Of a DNA stretch of 64,000 nucleotides, positions 1 to 10,520 are shown in pieces (the stretch's first letter is position 1; every line of letters starts with the position of its first letter). This stretch comes from Planotetraspora mira. GTDB taxonomy: Bacteria > Actinomycetota > Actinomycetes > Streptosporangiales > Streptosporangiaceae. A program made the position numbers and the translations under genes. The stretch lies in assembly GCF_016863275.1 (NCBI RefSeq), contig NZ_BOOO01000001.1, positions 248,001 to 312,000 of the forward strand, in the 5' to 3' direction. The notes under the pieces are model-generated. The model ran no database searches. It was given only the letters and a program-made list of their open reading frames with translations, and had not been told where the DNA came from.

Positions 1-1148
1 CTCGCAGGATCGAGGACCCCCGCAGCGCCGCTCGCTCGCTCCCTCCTGCGCTCCATCAGCTCGCAGAACTCGTCGAACAAGTACGCCGCGTCATGCGGGC
101 CCGCCGCGGCCTCGGGGTGGTACTGGACGCTGAACGCCGGCCGGTCGAGCAGCCGCAACCCCTCGACGCACTCGTCGTTGAGGTTGACGTGGCTCACCTC
201 CGCCCTGCCGTACGGCGTCGCGAAGGGCCCGTCGAGCGGCGCCCGGACGGCGAAGCCGTGGTTGTGCGCGGAGATCTCCACCTTGCCGGTGCGGCGGTCC
301 TGCACCGGCTGGTTCACTCCCCGATGTCCGTAGCGCAGCTTGTAGGTGCCGAGGTCGAGCGCGCGGCCGAGGATCTGGTTGCCGAAGCAGATGCCGAAGA
401 ACGGCACCCCCTCGTCCAGCACGCCGCGCAGCGCCTCGACGGCGTGGTCCGCGGTAGCGGGGTCGCCGGGCCCGTTGGAGAAGAAGACCCCGTCGGGTTC
501 GAGCGCGAGGATGTCGGCCGCCGTCGCACTCGCGGGCAGCACATGCACCTCACAACCGCGCTCGGCCATCCGCTGGGGCGTCATCGCCTTGATGCCGAGG
601 TCGACCGCGGCCACCTTGAAGCGGCGGGGCCCGCGCGCCTCGACGATGTACGGCTCGGGAGTGCTGACCTCCTTCGCCAGGTCGGCCCCTTCCATGCCCG
701 GCGAGAGCCGTACACGCTCCACCAGTTCGGCGACCGGTGCGAGGGCCGGCCCGGAGAAGACGCCCGCGCGCATGGCGCCGCGCTCGCGCAGGTGGCGGGT
801 GAGTGCCCGGGTGCCCCGCATGGCGATGCCGACGACGCCCTGGTCGCGCAGGTAGTCGTCGAGCGTCCGGGTGGACCGCCAGTTCGACGGGATCCTGGAC
901 GGCTCGCGCACGACGTACCCGGCCACCCAGACCCTCCCGGACTCGGGGTCGTCCTCGTTCACGCCGGTGTTGCCGATGTGGGGTGCCGTCATGGCGACGA
1001 TCTGCCGGTGGTACGACGGGTCGGTCAGAGTCTCCTGGTAACCGGTCATGCCGGTGTTGAAGACCATCTCCCCGAACGTCTCCCCCACGGCTCCGTAGGG
1101 CGTTCCCTCGAAGACGCGCCCGTCCTCGAGCACGAGCAGAGCGGTCAT
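1..1148 (-). CDS. carA: carbamoyl-phosphate synthase small subunit (3' end off window)
   Basis: Glutamine amidotransferase subunit of carbamoyl-phosphate synthase. It frees ammonia from glutamine for the large subunit, feeding pyrimidine and arginine synthesis. The frame opens with ATG ([15 protein letters not shown]) and stays open for 382 codons to the window edge. CarA is usually 360-390 residues, so only a few C-terminal residues should be missing. The class I nucleophile motif [12 protein letters not shown] is present, followed by a YRYGHRG-like substrate loop ([12 protein letters not shown]) and a C-terminal HPEA histidine-glutamate pair, which together complete the Cys-His-Glu triad. 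Its ATG overlaps the pyrC stop (ATGA), so it is translationally coupled as the fourth gene of the pyr operon. The large subunit would lie off the window. Confidence 0.93.
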   Translation of the reverse strand, partial: MTALLVLEDGRVFEGTPYGAVGETFGEMVFNTGMTGYQETLTDPSYHRQIVAMTAPHIGNTGVNEDDPESGRVWVAGYVVREPSRIPSNWRSTRTLDDYLRDQGVVGIAMRGTRALTRHLRERGAMRAGVFSGPALAPVAELVERVRLSPGMEGADLAKEVSTPEPYIVEARGPRRFKVAAVDLGIKAMTPQRMAERGCEVHVLPASATAADILALEPDGVFFSNGPGDPATADHAVEALRGVLDEGVPFFGICFGNQILGRALDLGTYKLRYGHRGVNQPVQDRRTGKVEISAHNHGFAVRAPLDGPFATPYGRAEVSHVNLNDECVEGLRLLDRPAFSVQYHPEAAAGPHDAAYLFDEFCELMERRRERASGAAGVLDPA

Positions 1149-2446
1149 ACGAGCTTCCCTTCGAGAACGGTCGGACGGCCGCGCAGGAACGTGGCCACGA
1201 CCCGGCCCGGCAGCGTCATGCCCTCATACGGCGTGTTCCGGCTGCGGGAGGCCATCGCGGACGGGTCGACGAGGGCCCGCGGCGAGGGGTCGTACAGGGT
1301 GATGTTGGCGGGGGCCCCGGCCTCGATCGGGTGGCCGTGACCGGCCAGACGGCCGATCCGCGCCGGACGCGCCGACATGCGGTCGGCGACGCCCGCCCAG
1401 TCGAGCAGGCCGGTCTCGACCATGGCCTCCTGGACGACCGACAGAGCGGTCTCGAGGCCGATCATCCCCATGGCGGCCACGCTCCACTCGGTCTCCTTGT
1501 CCTCGACCGGGTGCGGGGCGTGATCGGTGGCGACGCAGTCGATCGTGCCGTCGGCCAGCGCCTCGCGCAGCGCCCGCACGTCCTCCTCCGTCCGCAGCGG
1601 CGGGTTCACCTTGTAGATCGGGTTGTACGGCCCGACCGGCGAGGACTCCGCGCAGGAATCGGTGAGCAGGAGGTGGTGCGGGGTGACCTCGGCGGTGACG
1701 TCCCAGCCCTTCGACTTGGCCCAGCGGATGATCTCCACGGACCCGGCGGTCGAGACGTGGCACACGTGCAGCCGGGAGCCGACGTGCGCGGCCAGGAGGC
1801 AGTCGCGCGCGATGATCGCCTCCTCGGCGACCGCCGGCCAGCCGCTCAGGCCGAGCCTGCCGGAGACCTCGCCCTCGTTGAGCTGGGCGCCCTCCGTGAG
1901 CCGGGGCTCCTGGGCGTGCTGGGCCACGACCCCGTCGAACGCCTTGACGTATTCGAGCGCACGGCGCATCAGCACGGCGTCGGAGACGCACTTGCCGTCG
2001 TCGGAGAAGACGCGGACGCGGGCGGCCGAGTCGGCCATCGCCCCCAGCTCGGCGAGCTGCCTGCCCTCCAGGCCCGAGGTCACCGCGCCGACCGGCTGGA
2101 CGTCGCAGTGCCCGTGCTCCTGGCCGAGCCGCCAGACCTGCTCGACCACGCCGGCCGTGTCGGCGACCGGCGAGGTGTTGGCCATGGCGTGGACGGCGGT
2201 GTAGCCGCCCCGGGCCGCGGCCTGGGTGCCGGTCTCGACGGTCTCGGCGTCCTCCCTGCCCGGCTCGCGCAGGTGGGTGTGCAGGTCGACCAGTCCCGGC
2301 AGCGCGATCAGGCCGGCGGCGTCGACGGTCAGTGTCGCGGCCGCTCCGGCGAGGTCGCCGATCTCCGCGATCACGCCGTCCTTCACGAGGATGTCGGCCG
2401 GGCCGCCGCCGAGGATCGCGGCGCCCTTGATGAGGATGGTGTTCAC
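1145..2446 (-). CDS. pyrC: dihydroorotase
   Basis: Zinc amidohydrolase that cyclises N-carbamoyl-aspartate to dihydroorotate (de novo UMP, step 3). It has 433 residues, normal for the class I bacterial enzyme. The metal-binding HxH lies in [10 protein letters not shown] near residues 54-63, and the catalytic aspartate in ATDHAPH near residue 305. The start is GTG (MNTILIKG) behind a GGGAGA ribosome site, 37 nt after pyrB. Its stop overlaps the carA start. It belongs to the pyrR-pyrB-pyrC-carA operon and is expected to follow PyrR control of the leader. Confidence 0.95.
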   Translation of the reverse strand: MNTILIKGAAILGGGPADILVKDGVIAEIGDLAGAAATLTVDAAGLIALPGLVDLHTHLREPGREDAETVETGTQAAARGGYTAVHAMANTSPVADTAGVVEQVWRLGQEHGHCDVQPVGAVTSGLEGRQLAELGAMADSAARVRVFSDDGKCVSDAVLMRRALEYVKAFDGVVAQHAQEPRLTEGAQLNEGEVSGRLGLSGWPAVAEEAIIARDCLLAAHVGSRLHVCHVSTAGSVEIIRWAKSKGWDVTAEVTPHHLLLTDSCAESSPVGPYNPIYKVNPPLRTEEDVRALREALADGTIDCVATDHAPHPVEDKETEWSVAAMGMIGLETALSVVQEAMVETGLLDWAGVADRMSARPARIGRLAGHGHPIEAGAPANITLYDPSPRALVDPSAMASRSRNTPYEGMTLPGRVVATFLRGRPTVLEGKLV

Positions 2447-2483
2447 AGGTCTCCCTCGATGTCGCCCGGCGTGTTCACGGTGC

Positions 2484-4006
<1,523 letters not shown>

Positions 4007-4197
4007 CCTTAAAAGGGTGTTTGGCGGGTTCAGGCTACCAGGGCGGCTTCAGACCGCCTCTCGCCAGGGACGATGTACGGAACGCACGGCTCGGTCGCCT
4101 ACGGTGGAGTGGTCCGAAACTCCCAGGCTGCGGCACGTGTCGGGGATTTCGGCCAGAGCACTGTTTGGCGCTCTTTTTTCCAATCAGCTTGACCTTT

Positions 4198-4224
4198 GAC
4201 AGTGACGGCTTTACCGTCACTGTC
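4198..4224. promoter_or_regulatory. perfect 11-bp palindrome upstream of bldD (candidate BldD operator)
   Basis: GACAGTGACGG and CCGTCACTGTC form perfect arms around the spacer CTTTA. The inner part fits the AGTGA-(n)-TCAC(T/C) pattern described for BldD targets, and BldD is known to repress its own promoter in Streptomyces. The site lies in the divergent pyrR/bldD gap, 149 bp before the bldD ATG. A TTGACA hexamer overlaps the left arm (4196-4201). It has no T-run, so a terminator is less likely. The rest of the gap (4007-4197 and 4225-4372) shows nothing else I can name. Confidence 0.5.
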
Positions 4225-4372
4225 CGTAACCACAACTCGCGACCTTCCTGGGTAAAACCCGACGCAATGGTCACCGATGGTGCCTGACTCAGTGCAACCC
4301 CGGTGTTCGGAACGCTCGGACCGAGGAAGCAGAATCAAGTGAGAACAGACATAGAAAGCCGGGGGCCATCCA

Positions 4373-4867
4373 ATGCCGTCTGACTACGCCAAGTCCCTGG
4401 GCGCACGACTCCGCGCCATCCGCACCCAACAGGGCCTGTCCCTGCACGGGGTCGAGGAGAAGTCGCGCGGCCGGTGGAAGGCCGTCGTCGTGGGTTCCTA
4501 CGAGCGTGGCGACCGTGCGGTGACGGTGCAGAAGCTTGCCGAGCTTGCCGACTTCTACGGGGTCCCGGTTTCCGAGTTGCTCCCCGGAGGGGCCGCGCCC
4601 AGCCCGCTCGCACCCGCGCCGAAGCTTGTCATCGACCTGGAGCGGCTCTCGCAGCTGCCCAAGGAGAAGGCCGGGCCGCTGGCCCGATACGCCGCGACCA
4701 TCCAGAGCCAGCGTGGTGACTACAACGGCAAGGTGCTGTCGATCCGCCAGGAGGATCTGCGCTCGCTCGCCGTCATCTACGACAAGTCGCCGGTCGAGCT
4801 GACCGAGGAGTTCATCAGCTGGGGCGTGCTCGACGCGGAGGCCCGGCGCGCCGTCGAGTCCTTCTGA
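4373..4867 (+). CDS. bldD: c-di-GMP-responsive developmental repressor BldD
   Basis: Master repressor of sporulation and antibiotic genes in filamentous actinobacteria; tetrameric c-di-GMP bridges two C-terminal domains to allow DNA binding. It has 164 residues. The N-terminal XRE helix-turn-helix is at about residues 8-70 (LRAIRTQQGLSL to LADFYGVPVSELL), with a short proline-rich linker. The C-terminal domain carries RGD at 114-116 and RQED at 125-128, exactly the spacing of the RGD-X8-RQDD ligand motif, with one conservative Asp-to-Glu change. It stands alone, divergent from the pyr operon. The ATG at 4373 gives the canonical N-terminus. Confidence 0.97.
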   Translation: MPSDYAKSLGARLRAIRTQQGLSLHGVEEKSRGRWKAVVVGSYERGDRAVTVQKLAELADFYGVPVSELLPGGAAPSPLAPAPKLVIDLERLSQLPKEKAGPLARYAATIQSQRGDYNGKVLSIRQEDLRSLAVIYDKSPVELTEEFISWGVLDAEARRAVESF

Positions 4868-4879
4868 TCCGGCCACGTC

Positions 4880-4898
4880 GTCTCCCGTTCGGGGAGGC
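4880..4898 (+). terminator. probable bldD terminator
   Basis: GTCTCCC and GGGAGGC-type arms (one G-U pair) close a five-base loop GTTCG, 13 nt after the bldD stop. It is GC-rich without a long T-run, as is common in actinobacteria. The remaining sequence to 5068 shows no gene. Confidence 0.45.
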
Positions 4899-5068
4899 GG
4901 CCCGTCCGGGTTCGTCACGCGAAGTCGATCGTCCGGGCCGTCTCGGTCCCGGACGCGACGGGCTCTCCTGCGCTTGGCGTAGTCGCAGGTGACACCGTCC
5001 GTCGCACAGGAACATCCCTGCACCTCCTGTTGCGGAGACTCTCCTGGTGGACGAGGATGTGAAGGGAT

Positions 5069-6313
5069 ATGACCTTTCATGTCGGCTCGGAGGTCGGGAA
5101 GCTCCGCCAGGTCCTGGTGCACATCCCCGAGCTCGCGCTGAAGCGGCTCACCCCCTCCAACAAGGACGATCTGCTCTTCGACGACGTGCTCTGGGTGCAG
5201 CGCGCACTGGAGGAGCACCACGAGTGGCGTGAGGCCCTCGCGGCCCGCGGCGTCCGGGTCCATCTGCTCGGCGACCTCATCGAGGAGACCGTCGCCGTTC
5301 CCGAGGCCAGGAAGCACGTCCTCGACGGCACCGTCGACGAGCGCTGGTTCGGCCCCCTCGCCGCCGACGCGATCAGGAACACGCTCGACGGCCTCGACGC
5401 GGCCACGCTCGCGCCGTTCCTGACCGGCGGGATCACCAAGCGCGAGATCATGGAGCAGGGCTGCGACCCCAAGTCGATCGCCTTCCACACCCTGAAAGCC
5501 GACGACTTCGTCCTGCCTCCGCTGCCCAATCACATGTTCACCCGCGACACCTCGTGCTGGGTGTACGACGGGGTGTCCATCAACGCCATGCGGAAGAAGG
5601 CGCGCAGGCGGGAGACGGTGAACTACGAGGCCGTCTACCGGTGGCATCCGACGTTCGCCTCCGGCTACGACCGGCCGGAAGAGGGCGGCTTCCACGTCTG
5701 GTATCACGGCACCCGGGCCGCCCCCGCGACCATCGAGGGCGGCGACGTCCTGGTGCTCGGCCGCGGCGTCGTGCTGGTCGGGATGAGCGAGCGCACGCAG
5801 CCCCAGGCGGTCGAGATGCTGGCCACGAACCTGTTCGCCGCCGGCTCCGCGACGAGGATCGTGGCGCTGGACATGCCGAAGGCCAGGGCCTTCATGCATC
5901 TCGACACGGTGATGACCAACGTGGACGTGGGCGTGTTCACCAAGTACGCCGGACTCGGCATGCTCCCGTCGTACACGATCGAGCCGGGCGACAACGAGAA
6001 GGAGCTCAAGGTCACCGATCATGCTCCTGAGGAGATGCACCGGGCCATCGCACGGGCGCTCGACCTGGACGACATCAAGATCCTGACCCCGTCGCAGGAT
6101 GTGCGCTCCGCCGAGCGGGAGCAGTGGGACGACGGGTGCAACGTGCTGGCGCTGGAGCCCGGCGTCGTCATGGCCTATGAGCGCAACACCACGACCAACA
6201 ACTACCTGCGCAGGAACGGGATCGAGGTCATCACGATCCGGGGCAGCGAACTCGGCCGCGGACGGGGCGGCCCTCGCTGCATGAGCTGTCCGCTGGAACG
6301 CGACGCCGTCTGA
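5069..6313 (+). CDS. arcA: arginine deiminase
   Basis: Hydrolyses arginine to citrulline and ammonia in the cytoplasm, the first step of the arginine deiminase pathway. It has 414 residues, typical length. It shows the N-terminal EVGKLRQVLVHIPELALKRL, the substrate motif NHMFTRDTSCWV near residue 155, FHVWYHG near 210, and the C-terminal nucleophile segment GPRCMSCPL with the catalytic cysteine at 404. The ATG at 5069 follows a GAAGGG ribosome site. No arcB, arcC or arcD gene is adjacent, so it is a stand-alone arcA; citrulline could be recycled through argG (62204-63652). Confidence 0.95.
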   Translation: MTFHVGSEVGKLRQVLVHIPELALKRLTPSNKDDLLFDDVLWVQRALEEHHEWREALAARGVRVHLLGDLIEETVAVPEARKHVLDGTVDERWFGPLAADAIRNTLDGLDAATLAPFLTGGITKREIMEQGCDPKSIAFHTLKADDFVLPPLPNHMFTRDTSCWVYDGVSINAMRKKARRRETVNYEAVYRWHPTFASGYDRPEEGGFHVWYHGTRAAPATIEGGDVLVLGRGVVLVGMSERTQPQAVEMLATNLFAAGSATRIVALDMPKARAFMHLDTVMTNVDVGVFTKYAGLGMLPSYTIEPGDNEKELKVTDHAPEEMHRAIARALDLDDIKILTPSQDVRSAEREQWDDGCNVLALEPGVVMAYERNTTTNNYLRRNGIEVITIRGSELGRGRGGPRCMSCPLERDAV

Positions 6314-6425
6314 GCCGCTGGACCTGAGCCCTCGGACCCTGTCGCGACATCGTGTGAGCGCCTGAGCCCTCAGGTCCTGCTGCGACGCTGTGCGAGCGCC
6401 TGAGCTCTCGGGTCCTGCTGCGACT
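6312..6425 (+). repeat. three imperfect ~38-44 bp tandem repeats between arcA and the HEPN gene
   Basis: Units start at 6312, 6356 and 6394 and share the frame GAGCGCCTGAGCCCTCAGG-TCCTGCTGCGAC. Each contains a small palindrome of the type CCTGAG-CC-CTCAGG. The genes converge here, so this may serve as a compound bidirectional terminator (inference). Confidence 0.5.
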
Positions 6426-6426
6426 C

Positions 6427-6861
6427 CTAGCCGGCCATCGGCAGGGCCGACTGGCCGGGAACCCCCAGGATCGCCTCGACCTCGCCGACGAATCTGTCGG
6501 CCTCGGCGATGAGCTCCTCCGCATCCCTGGGCGTCACGACCCGGACCAGGCCGGCCTCGGCCGCCGCCCGCTTGGTGGCACTGACCGCGAAGAACGCGGC
6601 CCAGTCCGCGAGCTTGGGCTCCGCCTCCGGCAGCAGTTCCCAGGCGCTGCGCAGCCGCCGCTTGCGCCCGTCCATCGGCCGGGGCCGAGCCGCGAGGATG
6701 GCCGCGGCCGCTCGCAGGGCCGCGAGGTGAGCCGAGACGTACCTGTCGGCGGGCGTGCGCCCCATGGTGGCATCCGCCAGGCACGTCCTGGCGTCACCGA
6801 GATGCGCCAGGACGGTCTGCGAGACCCTGGGCCCGCTCCGCTCTTCGATCTGTCCAGTCAT
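6427..6861 (-). CDS. SAV_6107-type HEPN domain protein
   Basis: A 144-residue, all-alpha protein that I match by pattern to the actinobacterial SAV_6107 HEPN family (LADATMGRTPADRYVSAHLA, followed by a KRRLRSAWELLPEAEPKLADWAAFF-type core). HEPN proteins are often nucleases or nucleic-acid-linked, but no R-X4-H motif is evident, so activity is unassigned. The start at 6861 is supported by a strong GAGGAGG site. The same frame is open further upstream (ATG about 6965), so a longer form cannot be excluded. A strong promoter with two LexA-like boxes lies about 265 bp upstream, suggesting DNA-damage control. Confidence 0.7.
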   Translation of the reverse strand: MTGQIEERSGPRVSQTVLAHLGDARTCLADATMGRTPADRYVSAHLAALRAAAAILAARPRPMDGRKRRLRSAWELLPEAEPKLADWAAFFAVSATKRAAAEAGLVRVVTPRDAEELIAEADRFVGEVEAILGVPGQSALPMAG

Positions 6862-7125
6862 GCCCGCCTCCTCGAGTCGTGGCAGCCGACGGTGATCGTC
6901 GGTGAGATCACAGTTACAGATCCCACCGACAATTCCGCCGAGGTCAGCAATCTCCGACGACGACATGGAATTCCCGAGCACCGCCGGCACTCCCGAGGCC
7001 GGCCGGACGAGGAGCTTCCCCTCTCCCCGTCCGGCCCACGCCGCGGGCCGTGCCGTGTTCGTCTCCGCCGACGACGATGGCACGGGTCCAACGGGGTGGG
7101 CGCGAGCCGCGAGTCTCACGCCCAC

Positions 7126-7185
7126 TACATCGAACATAGATTCGACACCAGCGCGTGTCAAGGATGAGAGCGAACAAGTATTCGA
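7126..7185 (-). promoter_or_regulatory. sigma-70-type promoter flanked by two LexA-like boxes
   Basis: On the minus strand TTGACA, a 17-nt spacer and TATGTT form a near-consensus promoter (the -10 is at 7133-7138). Two copies of CGAAT-N4-GTTCG, CGAATCTATGTTCG (7131-7144, covering the -10) and CGAATACTTGTTCG (7171-7184, just upstream of the -35), sit exactly 40 bp apart. The actinobacterial SOS box is CGAAC-N4-GTTCG, so each has one mismatch. The next minus-strand gene is the HEPN gene at 6861. Confidence 0.55.
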
Positions 7186-7237
7186 TTCCCGTCGGCCGGG
7201 CGGGTCCCCCCCCCGGCCGCCCTCCCGCAACGGCGAA

Positions 7238-7266
7238 GGCCCCGCGCGAGATGTTCGCGCGAGGCC
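7238..7266 (-). terminator. terminator of the L,D-transpeptidase gene
   Basis: An almost perfect stem, GGCCTCGCGCGA paired with TCGCGCGGGGCC around a short loop, lies 57 nt past the transpeptidase stop on its strand. There is no long T-run. The stretch 6862-7125 holds no gene I can support. Confidence 0.6.
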
Positions 7267-7322
7267 TCAGACCTGCTGTGCCGCCCTCCCGGCCCACCCC
7301 CCGGCGTGGGACCGGGACGCTC

Positions 7323-8174
7323 TCAGCGGACGAACTTGCCGCGGACGTGGACGGGCACGCCCTTACCGAGCAGACCGGGCAGGATCTGCGCGACCGGCAT
7401 GGGGAGCCGGACGCAACCGTGGGACGCGGGGTACAGCGGAACCGACGTCGCGCCATGCAGCGCGATGCCGCCGTTGAAGAAGATCGGGTTGTACAGCGAT
7501 CCCAGATAGGACGTGTGCCAGCCCTTCACGCGCCACGTCGTCTTGTAGTTGCCCGTGGGCGTCCTGGCGTTCCCGGAGAACTTCTGCCGCTTGCCGTTCC
7601 ACACCACCCACTCGGTGTACGGGATCCCGCTGCCGGACGAGATGTGCGAGATCAGCTTCCGCTTGCCCCCGCGGTACAGCACCATGATCTGCTTGGTGAG
7701 GTTGATCTCGACCCTGGTCGGCTTGCCCTTGGGGACCAGGACCTTGGGCGCCTTCGGCTTCTCCAGCGCGTTCCACGTCTTCGACGCCACCGTGCTGGTC
7801 GGCTTGATGCCCTGGACCTTCTGGAAGGCCCAGACGGCGGCGCGCGTGCCCGAGCCGTAGACGCCGTCGACCTTCCCCGGGACGTAGCCGAGCTGCTTGA
7901 GCCTCGTCTGCAGCGTCTTGACCGCAGCGCCCTTCGCACCGTACTTGAGCGTCTTCGACGGCGCCGTGAAGGCCGGCGCCGACGTCACCATGCTCTCCTG
8001 GAGAGCCGTTCCCAGCTGCGAGGCGCTCGTCGCCCCCACGGTCGCCACCTGTGCGGCGGTGATCCGCGTCGTGCCCGTCCGCGCCTGTGCGGCCTCGGAC
8101 AGACCACTCGCCATCAGCGTCACGGCCCCCACCGTGACCAGCGCGGCGGCGGCCAACTTCCGTCGTCCCCCCAT
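7323..8174 (-). CDS. secreted L,D-transpeptidase with peptidoglycan-binding domain
   Basis: Cell-wall enzyme predicted to form 3-3 cross-links in peptidoglycan. It is 283 residues. A signal peptide (MGGRRKLAAAALVTVGAVTL to AAQA) is followed by a PG_binding_1 domain at about 75-130 (LKYGAKGAAVKTLQTRLKQL, with GVYGSGTRAAVWAFQ) and a YkuD domain at about 150-283. The catalytic signature SHGCVRLP gives Cys254 with His252. I chose the ATG at 8174 because a GAGAGG site precedes it; an upstream in-frame start at 8210 would precede the signal sequence awkwardly. It is monocistronic and divergent from the YbaK-like gene. Confidence 0.92.
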   Translation of the reverse strand: MGGRRKLAAAALVTVGAVTLMASGLSEAAQARTGTTRITAAQVATVGATSASQLGTALQESMVTSAPAFTAPSKTLKYGAKGAAVKTLQTRLKQLGYVPGKVDGVYGSGTRAAVWAFQKVQGIKPTSTVASKTWNALEKPKAPKVLVPKGKPTRVEINLTKQIMVLYRGGKRKLISHISSGSGIPYTEWVVWNGKRQKFSGNARTPTGNYKTTWRVKGWHTSYLGSLYNPIFFNGGIALHGATSVPLYPASHGCVRLPMPVAQILPGLLGKGVPVHVRGKFVR

Positions 8175-8303
8175 CGCGTCCAACCTCTCGTTTAGGCCAA
8201 ATTGGATCAAGGGATCCTGTGGGTATGGTGGGCCCGTCCCATCGCGGGATCAAGTCGCGACAACGGATCGCTTATGCCCACTCACCGTGTTTAGAGTGTC
8301 CGG

Positions 8304-8780
8304 GTGCCAGAAAAGTTGCATCCCAACGCCGTCCGGGTGGCCGAAGCCCTCCGCTCACACGGCATCGAGAGCGAGATCGTGGTCCTCACGGACAGCGCGC
8401 CGACGGCCGCGACGGCGGCGGCCCAGCTCGGCTGTGAGATCGGGGCGATCGCGAACAGCCTGATCTTCAACGCGGACGACGCTCCCCTGCTCGTGCTCAC
8501 CAGCGGGGCCCACCGGGTGAACACCGACCTGGTCGCCGGCCTCGTGGGTGCGCGGAAGGTGCGGCGGGCCACCCCGGAGTTCGTCCGGGAGCACACCGGC
8601 CAGCCGATCGGCGGCGTCGCCCCCGTCGGGCATCCGGCGCCGGTCCGAACCCTGGTCGACACCTGGCTCGACGAGCACGAGACCGTCTGGGCCGCGGCGG
8701 GTCATCCGCACACGGTCTTCGCCACGACGTACGGCGAGCTCCTGAAGATCACCGGAGGCACGGCCGCAGAGGTCGGGTGA
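8304..8780 (+). CDS. YbaK/EbsC-family aminoacyl-tRNA deacylase
   Basis: A 158-residue single-domain member of the YbaK/ProX editing superfamily, predicted to hydrolyse mischarged aminoacyl-tRNA in trans. Visible features are LGCEIGAIANSLIF near residue 42, the LVLTSGAHRVN strand with the conserved lysine region following (GARKVRRATPEFV), and the GQPIGGVAPVGH loop. The GTG start at 8304 lies 6 nt after a TAGAGT -10 element, so the mRNA is probably leaderless. Its tRNA substrate cannot be told from sequence. Confidence 0.85.
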   Translation: MPEKLHPNAVRVAEALRSHGIESEIVVLTDSAPTAATAAAQLGCEIGAIANSLIFNADDAPLLVLTSGAHRVNTDLVAGLVGARKVRRATPEFVREHTGQPIGGVAPVGHPAPVRTLVDTWLDEHETVWAAAGHPHTVFATTYGELLKITGGTAAEVG

Positions 8781-8883
8781 GGCCCGGGTGGACGGCACGG
8801 ACGGTCCGTGAGAACCCGGGAAAGGTCCGCCGGCGGCTTCCCGTCGGCGGGCGGGGCACGCGGTCTTTGCTAGGGTCCGGAAA

Positions 8884-9435
8884 GTGATCCAACTGCGACG
8901 CGTCGGGCCCGACCGGTTCATCGCGGCACTCGACACGGTGCTGACGATCTACGCCGCGGCCATGCGCCCGCCGCCGGATCAGCTCCCCGGCCGCCTCGCC
9001 ATCATGCGCAACCACGCGACCTATCCCGACTTCGTGTGCATGCTCGCCGAGGCGCCGGAGATCGTCGGGTTCGCCTACGGCTTTCACGGCACTCCCGGGC
9101 AGTGGTGGCACGACGTCGTCCGCCGCGCCCTGCGGGACCGGGCGGGCGCCCCGATCGCGGAGAACTGGTTCGGGGACGCCCTGGAGATCGCGGAGGTCCA
9201 CGTCCACCCCGACCACCAGGGCAAGGGCATCGGCCGCCAGATGCTCCACGGGCTCTGTGAGGGCCGGCGCGAGCGCACGGCCGTGCTGTCCACCCACGAC
9301 GCGCCGACGGCCGCCCGCCACCTCTACCGTGACATCGGCTTCGTCGATCTCATGACGGAGTTCGTCTTCCCCGGCGGCTACGAGGACTACGCCATCGCCG
9401 GCACGGCCCTGCCGCTGTCTCCGCCGGTGGGGTGA
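8884..9435 (+). CDS. GNAT-family N-acetyltransferase
   Basis: A 183-residue GNAT enzyme with the acetyl-CoA loop VHPDHQGKGIGRQML near residues 108-122 and a C-terminal AARHLYRDIGFVDL strand typical of the fold. The substrate is unknown. The GTG start is 7 nt after a TAGGGT hexamer, so it is probably leaderless. It ends 9 nt before the convergent metF stop. Confidence 0.85.
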   Translation: MIQLRRVGPDRFIAALDTVLTIYAAAMRPPPDQLPGRLAIMRNHATYPDFVCMLAEAPEIVGFAYGFHGTPGQWWHDVVRRALRDRAGAPIAENWFGDALEIAEVHVHPDHQGKGIGRQMLHGLCEGRRERTAVLSTHDAPTAARHLYRDIGFVDLMTEFVFPGGYEDYAIAGTALPLSPPVG

Positions 9436-9444
9436 CCCCGCAGC

Positions 9445-10374
9445 TCAGCGGCGCACGGTCGCGGTGGCAGGGGCCAGCGCCTCGAACACCTCGCGCGTGG
9501 CGCTGGACCGGTTGAAGGTGATGAAGTGGATGCCGGGCGCGCCCTCGTCGAGGAGGGTCCGGCACAGCTCGGCGGCGTGCTCGATGCCCAGCCGGCGCAC
9601 CGCCGCGGGATCGTCGGCGACCGCCTCGAACCGCGCGGCCACCTCCGGCGGGAACGGCGCACCCGACAACTGCTCCGAGCGCGCGATGGTGCTCATCTGG
9701 GTGACGGGCATGATGCCCGGGATGATCGGCGTGTCGCAGCCCCTGGCCGCGACCCGGTCGCGCAGGCGCAGGTAGTCGTCGGCCTTGAAGAACATCTGCG
9801 TGATCGCGTAGTCCGCTCCGGCGCGGCACTTCTGGACGAAGAACTCGGTGTCGGACTCGATCGTGGCCGACCGCGGATGCTTGTAGGGGAAGGCCGCGAC
9901 CCCGACGCAGAACTCGCCCGCCTGACGGATCAGCCGGACCAGGTCCTCGGCGTACTGCACGCCCTCGGGGTGCTTGATCCACTCACTCAGGGGGTCGGCT
10001 CCGCGCGGGTCGCCCCGCACGGCGAGGATGTTGCGGACGCCGGCGTCGGCGAACCGGCCGACCAGGTGCCGCAGCTCGCGGATCGAGTGATCGACCGCCG
10101 TGAAGTGGGCGACCGGGGTGAGCGTCGTCTCGTGCGCGAGGCGCTCGACGATGTCCACCGTGCGGTCACGGGTGGATCCCCCGGCGCCGTAGGTCACCGA
10201 GACGAACGTGGGACGCAACGCCTCCAGCTCACGGATCGCCCGCCACAGCTGGCGCTCACCCTCATCGGTCTTCGGCGGGAGGAACTCGAACGAGAACGAT
10301 CGTTCGCCCGCGGCCAGCAGCTCGCGAACCGTCGGAACTCGTTCAGGAAGCCGTGACGGAAGACCGAGAGCCAT
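9445..10374 (-). CDS. metF: methylenetetrahydrofolate reductase
   Basis: Reduces 5,10-methylene-THF to 5-methyl-THF for methionine synthesis. It has 309 residues in a TIM-barrel fold. The catalytic Glu30 is in [24 protein letters not shown] carries the folate/FAD strand, and VRGDPRG and [11 protein letters not shown] are family hallmarks. The ATG at 10374 has a TAACGT hexamer 7 nt upstream, so it may be leaderless. It is divergent from the polyprenyl synthase. The position next to a polyprenyl synthase and an Rv2175c-like gene mirrors M. tuberculosis Rv2172c. Confidence 0.95.
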   Translation of the reverse strand: MALGLPSRLPERVPTVRELLAAGERSFSFEFLPPKTDEGERQLWRAIRELEALRPTFVSVTYGAGGSTRDRTVDIVERLAHETTLTPVAHFTAVDHSIRELRHLVGRFADAGVRNILAVRGDPRGADPLSEWIKHPEGVQYAEDLVRLIRQAGEFCVGVAAFPYKHPRSATIESDTEFFVQKCRAGADYAITQMFFKADDYLRLRDRVAARGCDTPIIPGIMPVTQMSTIARSEQLSGAPFPPEVAARFEAVADDPAAVRRLGIEHAAELCRTLLDEGAPGIHFITFNRSSATREVFEALAPATATVRR

Positions 10375-10520
10375 GGCCCCAACGTTACACGTCGAGTCAA
10401 CCGGGGCAGACGCTCTCACCCCGCCCAGCGGGCACAGACGGTGCGAGACTAATCACAAAACAGGGGCAACAGGGGTATCTCCAGATAGGACGTTGGATCA
10501 ACCGCGGTTACCCTCAAAGC

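Noticed and set aside
6892-6911. GTGATC-N8-GATCAC inverted repeat before the HEPN gene as a main operator
   Set aside because: Arms are short, it lies inside the frame that could encode an extended N-terminus, and the promoter with LexA-like boxes is much better supported.
10353-10520. Upstream extension of the polyprenyl synthase by 56 codons
   Set aside because: The extra segment overlaps the metF promoter and start region, lacks family similarity, and the -10 element fits the ATG at 10521.
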